Shown here one piece after another: positions 22,461 to 31,109 of a DNA stretch of 64,000 bases. The stretch's first letter is position 1. The number at the start of each line of letters is the position of its first letter. The position numbers and the translations under genes were made by a program. This stretch comes from Ahaetulla prasina (taxonomy: Eukaryota; Chordata; Lepidosauria; Squamata; Colubridae): NCBI RefSeq assembly GCF_028640845.1, contig NC_080540.1:257348958-257412957 (forward strand). The letters are read 5' to 3'. The notes beneath the pieces are model-generated. The model did not search any database, had not been told where the DNA came from, and saw nothing but the letters and a program-made list of their open reading frames with translations.

Positions 22461-23123
22461 TCATTTTGGATAAGGCTTTTTCCCGGCAGGGGGAACTGGG
22501 TCTAAGGGTCTGAAAGCCCATATAACTTTCCTGAATCCATCCTCCCATTTGATTGTGGATTCCCATTTGTCCAACCAAGCTAAACCCAGGATGATGGATT
22601 CTGACATCTTTGGAATTACTATGAATCTTATAAGTTCATGATGGGCTCCAATTTCTAAGCAAACCAGTTGCGTGATTTGGGTCGCTGGAACGCTGCCAAT
22701 TAAGGTTCCATCTACTTGGTGGAATTTAATTGGGTGTTTCAAGGGAAATATTTTTATACGGAGTTGGGCGACCATAGAGGTTGAAATTAGGCATCTGGTG
22801 CATCCTGTGTCCACAATAGCCTCTAAATCATTTTTGGCCCCTCCCCCTGGAATTATTAAGTTTACTTTGATAGCAAAAGGAGGAATGGGTGCACTTACCA
22901 TTGGGTAATTTTCTGCTTGGTTTGAGTCGTCAGGAGGTGAATCAGCTGACGGAAGGTTAGTGGATACTTCAGTAGGGAGGTCCATGGCTTGTCTCGCAAA
23001 GCGACTGGTATTCGGATTTTTTTGAGGGGGTTTGCATGGTCAGGTAGCAATTGGTGGGCGATACTGTGGGAGGGGTGTTGGGGCTAGGCAAACTGATGCC
23101 CGATGTCCTAGTTTTTCACAACG
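22461..23123 (-). pseudogene. Ty3/Gypsy retropepsin-type protease
   Basis: Aspartic protease that would process the gag-pol precursor. The catalytic D-T-G-C is encoded at 22800-22811, preceded by E-A-I-V. The C-terminal I-I-L-G-L-A-W-L-D-K-W is the second conserved block, equivalent to I-L-G-x-x-W-L in Sushi-like elements. A start-to-stop frame covers 22985-22461, and the frame is open upstream to the stop at 23124-23126. It is in the same frame as the gag capsid, so gag and protease were originally one reading frame joined through the zinc knuckle. Confidence 0.85.
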
Positions 23124-24642
23124 TTAGCATTTAATTATTGTTGAAGGTTGAAAGATGGAGGGTGTGGTAGGTCTTAAGAGGGAGGGTCTTGTAGGTAGCC
23201 GCTGTGGAGTTGTAGTTGTTGATTGACTTTGGCGGGGGTTGAATTCTCTGTCCAGAGCTACGGACACGTTGTACCAGTCATTTAGTTGTTCTGGGATTCC
23301 TCTGGTGGAGCAGGCTTTTCTGATTTTTTGATCGATTGCCTCTTTGAAATAGTGGAGGAGGATGCGGTCTGGCCAATGTCTAAGATTACCAGCAACCCTT
23401 CGAAAATCCCATACAAATTGTTTTAGAGGCCTGTTACCTTGTTTCATCGTTTTTAAGGCGGTTTCACATTCTGCAATTAGGTCATCATCTTGAAACCAGT
23501 TGCGAAGCAATGACATAAATCCGTGAATATCGTTTAGTTCAGGTGCACGTTCATTGTGTAGTTGAGCTATCCACTCTGATGCTAATCTGATGTTCATACC
23601 ATCTGAGATGGCGTTGATTAGGCTTCTTTCTGATGGGTATTGATGTCTATATTGTTCAACGTAAGCCTCAATTCTGCTGAGAAAGTAAGCCAGGTGGTGT
23701 GGATTCCCATCAAAGGTTGGTTTGAAAGGAGGAGGGGCTGGGTGAGGGGTGCAGGTGGGTTTAGCTGGCCTGCTTGCGGTGAAGAGGAATTTGTGGGAGG
23801 GTTGTTGCTACCGTGGCTGATTGCTGAGTTGTAAAGGGGGGTGGAATTCCCCCTGGCTGCTGAGAAGAAAGTCTTTGAAATGCTTCAGCTGCTGTGGCAA
23901 AACCCGGCCTGGGGCCCCCAGGAAAGAAAGGTGCTGAACTTGATGGTTGCCATTGGTATTGGACCCATCCTTGTCCAGGATAAAATGCCCAACCGGGAGG
24001 AATAGACGCAGCAGGAGGCAGCGTAGGCCTCGGCTGGCGGGAAAAGTCAATTGGGGGGGGAGTTGCGGTTCCCCCCAAGTCCCTGGTGCTGCCTGAACTC
24101 CCTGCCATCTGAAGGAGGGAAGGGAGGTCCTCCTGCGTTCATCAGAATGGCTTCGAGCTTCAGTAATTTCTCCCTCTCTGGTGGGAGGGAAGATGAATTT
24201 AGGCTGAGCTAAACTCAAAAGCTCTCGAGGTGGGTGAGCTGAGCTTATACGAGGCCTCACTTCCAAATGCTCAAAAGTTTCCAGGAGGTCCAATAGGGAT
24301 TGGGATTTCAGGGGGTTTCTCAGGTCCCAATCCAGTGACTCTCCCGATTCTCCGGTTTTTACTGTCCTCCATTGAGGTTGAGAAGAGGGAGGGGGCTCTC
24401 CATTCCACCCTGGGGAAATGTTTTCTCCCACTCACTTCTTGCAATTGATAGGGAGGGGTTTGGCCGGAATGACAGCTTACCCATGAATTGGAGTCTTTAG
24501 GCCATGCACCAAGCTGACAATCAGGCTCTACCACTTTGGATTTTTGAGTCATATCTTCCGATGGGAAGTAGGTGATTTCGACCAAGTCCTCAGATTCCAG
24601 CCTTTGCGCCCCTTCCAGGCTTTCAGCTTGCTGGCCTTCCAT
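23088..24642 (-). pseudogene. Ty3/Gypsy gag (capsid and zinc knuckle), broken
   Basis: Gag builds the particle that packages the RNA. The capsid part begins with a typical F-D-G-N-P block (about 23701-23714), continues through the frame 23597-23124 (R-P-L-K-Q-F-V-W-D-F-R-R-V-A, L-L-H-Y-F-K-E-A-I) and ends in a CCHC knuckle at 23088-23129. The codon after the first cysteine of the knuckle is a TAA (23124-23126), which splits it. The N-terminal region is proline/glutamine-rich and spread over two frames (24642-24271, 24431-23808, 24108-23761), so at least two frameshifts occurred. Similar in layout to Sushi-ichi-type elements. Confidence 0.85.
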
Positions 24643-24768
24643 CTTCGCTGGGTCTTTGCACTGCTGTGGAGGTTGCGGAGGCTGGGGCCCAGCACCCCCC
24701 TAACGCCCCCCCCCTGAGCGGAGGAGAGGATACCATTAAGCAAAAGAAAGTTATGAGTTTTGGAATAA

Positions 24769-25138
24769 TGTCAAGGTTCCAGAAAAACCTCCTCTGCATA
24801 AAAAAAACTCAGACGCCATTGTCTTTCAGAGTTCTTTACTAGCATAAGGAAACTGACACACGATGAGTGAAATTCCAAAACTGAACTTCCGGATTCTTTT
24901 CCCAGTTATACAAACCCCAAGAGTCCCACCACTCTAACCCCTTTGCTGGTCACATAGTCCCACGTTCTCCCAGTTTATTCGAACCTCTTCTTGCCACTCC
25001 TTCTGCAGATGTGAACACAATCCAACCTTGACCGCTTGAAGAATGTTACCATACTGCTCAACCCCCCTTCTTCCCCTCAGGGGAAAAATGTGGCAGCGTC
25101 TGGAAACCTAAAGCCTAGTATGGTTTCCAGGCCTGACA
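24769..25138 (-). repeat. 5' LTR of the Ty3/Gypsy element
   Basis: 370 bases, plus-strand ends TGTCAAGG and GGCCTGACA. Would contain the promoter on the minus strand. Confidence 0.93.
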
Positions 25139-25182
25139 GTAGGTTTATTTGTCCTCCAGTATTTCTTTTGTTTTTTGTAGGT
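25139..25182 (-). pseudogene. Penelope-like element RT fragment, part 2
   Basis: Sequence resumes the interrupted PLE after the 5-bp duplication gtagg. It is short and ends at the MITE whose target duplication (ttgtaggt) it shares. Confidence 0.6.
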
Positions 25183-25317
25183 CAGGGGTCTCCAACCTTG
25201 GTCCCTTTAAGACTTGTGGACTTCAACTCCCAGAGTCCCTCAGCCAGCAAAGCTGGCTGAGGAACTCTGGGAGTTGAAGTCCACAAGTCTTAAAGGGACC
25301 AAGGTTGAAGACCCCTG
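25183..25317. mobile_element. Palindromic hAT-type MITE (CAGGGGTCTCCAA family), copy 2
   Basis: A 135-bp palindrome with perfect 8-bp direct repeats ttgtaggt at 25175-25182 and 25318-25325. It sits exactly at the turning point between the minus and plus PLE copies. Confidence 0.93.
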
Positions 25318-25571
25318 TTGTAGGTAACACAAGAGCAAGCAAACACTCCATTAACTCTTACTACAGTGCCTTCAAACAATCAGGGATGTGACTATAGATG
25401 AAGACATTGTCTCACTTGATAACATAATCCTGTTCCTGTGCATACATCCAGAATTATCCAAAGAATCCATGACTGATTTGTTCCACAGCACACCTGATTT
25501 AACCAAATACACAAAGATTAAAACATCCAGAATTATGGATCTCATAGCCTTCCGAATCCCACACTCTACTC

Positions 25572-25649
25572 CAGGGGTCTCCAACCTTGGTCCCTTTAAG
25601 TTGAGTTGAAGTCCACAAGTCTTAAAGGGACCAAGGTTGGAGAACCCTG
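25572..25649. mobile_element. Palindromic MITE, internally deleted copy 3
   Basis: Starts CAGGGGTCTCCAACC and ends GGTTGGAGAACCCTG, lacking the centre. Perfect 8-bp duplications ctctactc at 25564-25571 and 25650-25657. The empty site is preserved at 21401-21420 in the inverted PLE copy, proving insertion after the PLE duplication. Confidence 0.9.
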
Positions 25650-25814
25650 CTCTACTCATAAGAATTTCATCAAAGTAGTCTCTTTTTTAAAAGAATGAAA
25701 AGTGGGTTCTTTTCCATTATATTGAAAGAAAATAACAAAAAAAGCATAAAAGAAATGTTTGGGAGACCACTAGATAAGACACTAACATCAATCATATATT
25801 TGGAATTAATTTGC

Positions 25815-25955
25815 CCTCTTTTGGCATGCACTGCATGTGTGCGTGCATGTGCGCGCACCTTGCATTTGGTCCATGGCGCCCACTGCGCATGTGTGCAGGC
25901 AGCGCGCATGCGCAGGCAGTGAACTGGTAGTAAACCGGTTCAGATTTCACCACTG
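25815..25955. mobile_element. MITE ending in CCACTG (CAGTGG family)
   Basis: GC-rich alternating purine/pyrimidine sequence (GCATGTGTGCGTGCATGTGCGC) ending GTAAACCGGTTCAGATTTCACCACTG. The terminus matches the element at 55.0 kb. The left end is approximate and no duplication could be paired. Confidence 0.55.
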
Positions 25956-25957
25956 GT

Positions 25958-26270
25958 AAGAACTGCAACAATCACTATGTAGGACAAACAGGCAGAAGAT
26001 TGGCAGAACACATCGATGAACACTAACTAATAGTCAGAAGACATGATGAAAATTCTTTAATTTCACAACAGATAGGCAGATTTAACCATAATTTCCATTG
26101 GGAAAATGTGACAATCCTAGATCAAGCCAAAACTAAAAATGCCAGGGAATTTCTAGAAGCCTGGCACTCTGACAAATTAGCTATCATTAGACACATAGAC
26201 ATGAACAACATCTATAGACTATGCAAAAGAGACAATCAACCACCCCAAAAGCAGAACAAAAAGACTTAAG
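25958..26270 (+). pseudogene. PLE GIY-YIG endonuclease domain remnant
   Basis: One plus frame reads N-C-N-N-H-Y-V-G-Q-T-G-R-R-L-A-E-H-I-D-E-H. This corresponds to the second GIY-YIG half-motif and following helix (H-Y-V-G-Q-T-G-R-x-L-x-x-R-x-x-E-H) of Penelope endonucleases. It then has a TAA and continues to W-E-N-V-T-I-L-D and A-R-E-F-L-E-A-W-H-S, also typical (R-x-x-x-E-A-x-x-I). The initial GIY-like strand was replaced by the MITE at 25815-25955. The domain nicks target DNA to prime reverse transcription. This copy has an internal stop. Confidence 0.8.
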
Positions 26271-26484
26271 CACCTCTTCACCAGCAATCAGCACCCAGAT
26301 CGATATATAGTGACTCCAAGGTTAACATCAGAAATCAAGTAACCAATACCCCAATCAAGAAACTGCCAAAGCTACAAGAACCTTGGGGGCAAGTGATCAC
26401 GCAATATTGGAATTCGACATTAAGCTAATACAAGTAGTAGAACAAAGTCAAACTAGAGTCTTGGATTTTAAGAGAGCTAATTTC

Positions 26485-27459
26485 TTTCTTTTTTTAAAAA
26501 AAAAAAGTTTTATTTTTACATTCATATCCAACAACTCATCCAATGTACAGTCATATACAATTAGTCGGGCTTGCCCAGTCACCACCCCCTCCTTTTAACT
26601 CTCTTCCCTCTTCTACCTTCTTCTACTTTCCAGAGCTTCCTCCCCTTCTCTTATCTACATCCTCTCCTCCTTCCACCCTACACCTTCCTTCTCCCTCTTC
26701 TACCCCTCTTCCTTCCTCTTCTCCCTCTTCTACCCCTCTTTTCCTCTTTCCTACCTCCTACTCTCTCCTCCTTTCTCCCTCCCCACCATTCTAAAATGGT
26801 AGCTGGGCAGACCCGACCCTACATTAATTATATTTATACATCTTCAATAATCTCTGTACATTAACCATCACTCCATCCTCTACCCTCATCCCCCAGTTCC
26901 CCTCCCCCTTACATTCCCCCCCGACTTCCCAGAACAAAATGCAGGGTATCAGAACTAACAATCATAATCCAAAATAAATCTTAAATTATAATCTCTAGTC
27001 ACTTGACACATAATCACACTCTCAATTCCCCTCTTCTTCAAAAATATATCTAATACAAAATATTTCCTAAATTTACTCATATGCTGTTCGATATTTTTTT
27101 ATCTGATACTTATTTTGAATATAATCAATCCACATTTTCCATTCTAAAATATATTTTTCTTGTGTATAGTCTTTCAAATAAGCAGAGATTTTTGCCATTT
27201 CTGCCAGATTTGATATTTAAGTGTCCATTCTTCAATTATAGGTAATTCTTCTTTCTTCCAGTATTGAGCAATCAAAAGTCTTGCAGCTGTTATTAAGTTC
27301 AAAATCAATTTAGTCTCTATAGCTGTACAATCCATAATTATTCCTAGTAGAAAGAACTGTGGAGTAAACTTAATCTTCTTTTTCAGAATGTTCTGCATAA
27401 TCCACCATACTTTGATCCAAAATGCTTTAACTTTTTTACAAGTCCACCATATATGGTAA
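26485..27459 (-). mobile_element. L1 LINE 3' end inserted in CR1
   Basis: Reverse complement of the L1 3' end at 17.98-18.93 kb, from the C-terminal H-I-W-W-T-C motif to the A-rich tail. The tail shows as T-rich and A-rich runs at 26485-26516. Target duplication taagagagctaatttc at 26469-26484 and 27460-27475, which restores the CR1 reading frame when one copy is removed. The C-rich stretch at 26580-26795 is the L1 polypurine tract on the other strand. Confidence 0.93.
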
Positions 27460-27973
27460 TAAGAGAGCTAATTTCAATAAACTTAGAGAGAGCTTGAGAA
27501 GGATTCCATGGATGAGAATCCTCAAGGGGAAAACAACTCAAGAAGCTTGGGAAATTTTGAAAAGTGAGATTATAAAAGCGCAGTCTAGCACAATACCAAT
27601 GAAGAAGAAAAATAATAGATCTCAAAAGAAACCAGCATGGATGCATAAAGAACTATCTGACAAATTGAAAGACAAAAGAGAGAAGTATAAAAAGTGGAAA
27701 GAGGGGCAAATAACTAAGGCAGAATATCAGCAAATAGCCCGAGCCTGTAAAGATGAAGTGAGGAAAGCTAAGGCTCACAATAAACAAAGGCTAGTGACAA
27801 AAGTAAAAAATAACACACACAAAAAAAGCTTCTTCCAACATGTTAAAAACAAGAAAAAAGTTAAGGAAACAATTGGCCCATTGCTGGGAGAAAGTGGCAA
27901 GAAGACGACAAGCAAAAGGGAGAAAGCAGATCTACTTAACTCATATTTTGCATCTGTCTTTACACAAAAGGAA

Positions 27974-28505
27974 AAAACAACCCAACCTATCAAAACAGCA
28001 CCACAAAAAACAGATTAGGAACACAAGTTAAAATAGGGAAGAAAATGGTAAGTGAATACCTGTCTACCCTAGACGAGTTCAAATCACCAGGACCGGATGG
28101 ATTACACTCCAAGGTTCTGAAGGAACTGGCAGACAAGATCTCAGAACCACTGAACTATATCTTTCAAAGATCCTGGAGCACAGGGGAGCTGCCAGAGGAC
28201 TGGAAAAGAGCTGATGTAGTTCCCTTCTTCAAAAAGGAAAAAACAACCCAACCTATCAAAACAGCACCACAAAAAACAGATTAGGAACACAAGTTAAAAT
28301 AGGGAAGAAAATGGTAAGTGAATACCTGTCTACCCTAGACGAGTTCAAATCACCAGGACCGGATGGATTACACTCCAAGGTTCTGAAGGAACTGGCAGAC
28401 AAGATCTCAGAACCACTGAACTATATCTTTCAAAGATCCTGGAGCACAGGGGAGCTGCCAGAGGACTGGAAAAGAGCTGATGTAGTTCCCTTCTTCAAAA
28501 AGGAA
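27974..28505 (+). repeat. 266-bp perfect tandem duplication inside CR1
   Basis: The segment from GGAAAAAACAACCCAACC to CTTCTTCAAAAAGG is present twice with a period of 266 bases (for example ATGGTAAGTG at 28045 and 28311). I see no difference between units. At the joints AAAAGGAAAAAA is shared by both original ends. Confidence 0.93.
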
Positions 28506-28514
28506 AAAAGAGCC

Positions 28515-28725
28515 AACAATAAACAGCCCAACCAAAGAATCTCTAAGATCACCTCCACCAACATTGACAGACCAAACCACCAGAACATAAACTGATACCA
28601 AACTGCACTGCTTACTAGCACAGATGATGTTACCTAGTTAGGGTAATGAAATGTCTGCAAGAAAACAAGCAAGCTAAAAGAGCCCCATGGACCCCTCAGT
28701 ATTTCTTCTTCCCATAAATAATCAT
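28515..28725 (+). mobile_element. Penelope-like element 3' tail
   Basis: Non-coding tail with CAGCCCAACCAAAGAATCTC, the hammerhead-like block (28621-28655) and AAGCTAAAAGAGCCCCATGG. It probably continues the PLE of 25.3-26.37 kb, with the CR1 lying between them. Confidence 0.55.
28621..28655 (+). ncRNA. Hammerhead-ribozyme-like motif in PLE tail
   Basis: CAGATGA (one change from the CTGATGA core) is followed by a stem II TTACC...GGTAA (28630-28646) and then GAAA at 28648-28651 with TGTC. Hammerheads with minimal stem III are known in Penelope-like elements. Here the first core uridine is replaced by A, and the C after GAAA by T, so this copy is presumably inactive. Confidence 0.55.
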
Positions 28726-28736
28726 GTATCATCTAT

Positions 28737-29024
28737 TAATCTTCTCATAGTTCCCATCACCAATCTCTTTCCACTTATGACTGTATGACTGTAACTTTGT
28801 TGCTGGCAATCCTTATGATTTATATTGATATATTGGCCATCAATTGTGTTGTAAATGTTGTAACTTGATGAATGTGTCTTTTCTTTTATGTACACTGAGA
28901 GCATATGCACCAAGACAAATTCCTTGTGTGTCCAATCACACTTGGCCAATAAAAATTCTATTCTATTCTATTCTATTCTATTCTATTCTATTCTATTCTA
29001 TTCTATTCTATTCTATTCTATTCT
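28737..29024 (+). mobile_element. Snake1-type LINE 3' end with (ATTCT)n
   Basis: 3' UTR as at 6.0 kb, ending TCCAATCACACTTGGCCAATAAAA, then about 14 units of ATTCT at 28955-29024. A clear case of a microsatellite starting at the LINE tail. Confidence 0.9.
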
Positions 29025-29526
29025 TCCAAACACACATCCATAAATCATTAGCATTTCAGTTCTATGTTCAGCAAAAGGCCCATAAAGGAATCCTGGAATG
29101 TTATGGGCAATTTTTATTTTATTTTAATCATGAACAACCCAACCAACTTTGTACTCCTTGCTTTTGCTTCTAGTAACCCCAAGGCTTTTTGTGTGAAGGA
29201 TTGATATTGTCATGATGAGCTACATTTCTTCCACAAGTTGGAAAAACTGACAATAAAACCAGAAGCCCTGGTTTGGAAATTTGATATCAATGTTTAAACC
29301 TGAAGGCTATTTTTGAAATGAGTGCAAGAATTTTATGAAACTTGGGCTTACTGAGCAGGATCATATCATTACCTTCTAGTTAATGAATTTTCAAAGATAT
29401 TAAGCTTGCACTACCTCTGCAACTCTACCACATCTCTATGAACAATTTCATACCTGTTCTGCCAATTTGTAATATTTTCATTGCCTCAAGTTCACAAATC
29501 TTAGCTGTGAAAGGAAAAGTCTAAAC

Positions 29527-29593
29527 CAGGGGCTGCGCTTTGCTGGCTGAGGGACTCTGGGAGTTGAAGTCCACAAGTCTTAAAGGGACCAAG
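29527..29593. mobile_element. Palindromic MITE, truncated copy 4
   Basis: Starts CAGGGG, then jumps to the centre (TTTGCTGGCTGAGGGACTC) and runs to GGGACCAAG, lacking the last 14 bases. It is still flanked by perfect 8-bp repeats gtctaaac at 29519-29526 and 29594-29601. Confidence 0.85.
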
Positions 29594-29601
29594 GTCTAAA
29601 C

Positions 29602-31105
29602 CATTCACAATGAAGCTTTTTTTTCTAAGTTGTAGATCTCTTTAGATGAACACAAACAGAACCAAGCACAACAAAGGAATATAATTTTTATTGCGGACAT
29701 GAACTTAATATTAAATCTGAATGTCATAGATCGGTTGATGTGGTTTATGTAATATGATTAATATGGAACATCATACTGAAAACATTGATGTACTATAAAC
29801 TAATAAACCACGTGTAACAACTCCATCAAAGAAAAACATTTTATAATGCTCTGAATGTTTCATCTCTAGTAAAAGTGAATACTATACTGTGTAGTGCATC
29901 TGAACAAATCAAGACGCTCTTCCATTTTACTCAACATGTCACATTCCTGAATAATAACTGAAATGTATTAGGGCAATCCTATAAAATTATGTTTAAATTG
30001 TGCAAAGAAAATTAAATTCAGATTGCTTTCAATGGCTGTAAAGGTTAGAGAATAATATTCATCCTGCACGGTCTCATAAATCAAATTGGTACACACCGTG
30101 AAATGTTAAATGGAGTTCTTTTCATGAAGAACTCTGAATTTGAATTTGCAAATTAATGGACACAAAAATGAAATGAGAATTAAAAGAAATAGAAAAACAT
30201 GCATTTCTAAGATTATTATTAATAAAACAACCAGACAAGAAAATGTATTGCCTGCTTTGCATTAAAACCTGCCTGTTTTCCAAGTTTTCAAAAATGAAAT
30301 AGTCTCATGTATGAATGCCAGTAATTTATTTTCTATTGTCTTCAAGAAAGTGTTCAGCTGCACTACTAGCAGCCAGACAAACCTTCTCATTATGTAGAAG
30401 CAGAAATATAGATGAGAGAAATGTATGAATAAGGGGGAAAGACAACTAATTAACATTTAAATTGCTGAACAGAAAACATTTGTCAGCTGCTAATATGATC
30501 AGCCTTAGAAAAAGGTGTGGCAGTCATTACCCTGGTTCTTCTATTCTATTATTGTAAATTGACATTATTGTTGTTTTGTTTATTAGGACCTCAGTTCTTG
30601 TACCCTCAAATTATCCAAGGCAAGAGTAGTTTCAATTATTTATAATTAAAAAGCAAATAAATTATTTAGAATTATACAATCACAGTGCAATATTAGTTTT
30701 CTTCCAAGTCAAGTCATGACAATCAAAAACATACTGCACATATCTAAGTAAGACTTAACCCATTAGAAATAAGCATAAGCCTAAAATCTCATTCATCCCA
30801 CTGAAAAATATTTCTTTACCTGCTCACATACATCCCTATTCATTTTTCACATGAACCTGTTCAGTAGGATACTTTGTGATCAAATTGGCCTCTGCAGCAT
30901 TCTTCATGAGTTATTGTGAGAAGTCTGATGATATCAGGCTAGTTTAAGTGTAAGTAGTTAGATAGGTTGGTATTTATATCATTTTCATCCTGAAATGTGG
31001 CCCATGTTCATTTTTGTGGAATATTTTGGATAAAAAACATGTCAAGGACTCTCCTGAATGTGAAAAATACCTTGGAAACTAAAGAAATAAACTACCTACA
31101 AAGAA
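29602..31105. other. AT-rich unique sequence, nothing recognised
   Basis: No coding or mobile-element signal. Short frames are unsupported. Confidence 0.5.
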
Positions 31106-31109
31106 ACGT

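Larger units (their letters stand above)
21896..25138 (-). mobile_element. Ty3/Gypsy LTR retrotransposon with gag and protease only
   Basis: Two directly repeated LTRs flank a 2.5-kb interior. The element is bounded by identical 5-bp duplications gtagg at 21891-21895 and 25139-25143. Order on the minus strand: 5' LTR, gag, zinc knuckle, protease, first codons of the RT, then directly a G-rich polypurine stretch (22267-22283) and the 3' LTR. RT, RNase H and integrase are absent, so it could have moved only with help. LTRs differ by about eleven substitutions and one indel in 370 bases, by eye about 3%. I see no obvious TGG-starting primer-binding site next to the 5' LTR. Confidence 0.93.
25318..26374 (+). 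mobile_element. Inverted Penelope-like element copy with GIY-YIG part
   Basis: From 25330 to about 25815 this is the reverse complement of 21245-21640. 'agcaaacactccattaactc', 'acactaacatcaatcatata' and neighbouring stretches are shared. It is interrupted by MITEs at 25572-25649 and 25815-25955. It continues into the endonuclease region (25958-26270) and a 3' non-coding part up to about 26374, where CR1 sequence begins. PLEs are known for partial tandem or inverted copies attached to the main copy. Confidence 0.75.
26376..28512 (+). mobile_element. CR1 LINE, internal fragment hosting an L1
   Basis: Begins with the end of the endonuclease (G-A-S-D-H-A-I-L-E-F, the S-D-H motif) and continues after the L1 insertion with A-N-F-N-K-L-R-E-S-L-R-R-I-P-W-M. 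The frame at 27494-28018 encodes the linker (R-K-A-K-A-H-N, F-F-Q-H-V-K-N-K-K-K, L-L-N-S-Y-F-A-S-V-F) and then the RT N-terminus (S-P-G-P-D-G-L-H-S-K-V-L-K-E-L-A, W-K-R-A-D-V-V-P-F-F-K-K). The RT palm is missing. The same RT piece occurs twice in tandem. Confidence 0.88.

Noticed and set aside
21896..25138. An endogenous retrovirus
   Set aside because: No envelope gene; the gag, protease and RT stub are of Ty3/Gypsy type and the target duplication is 5 bp with short LTRs.
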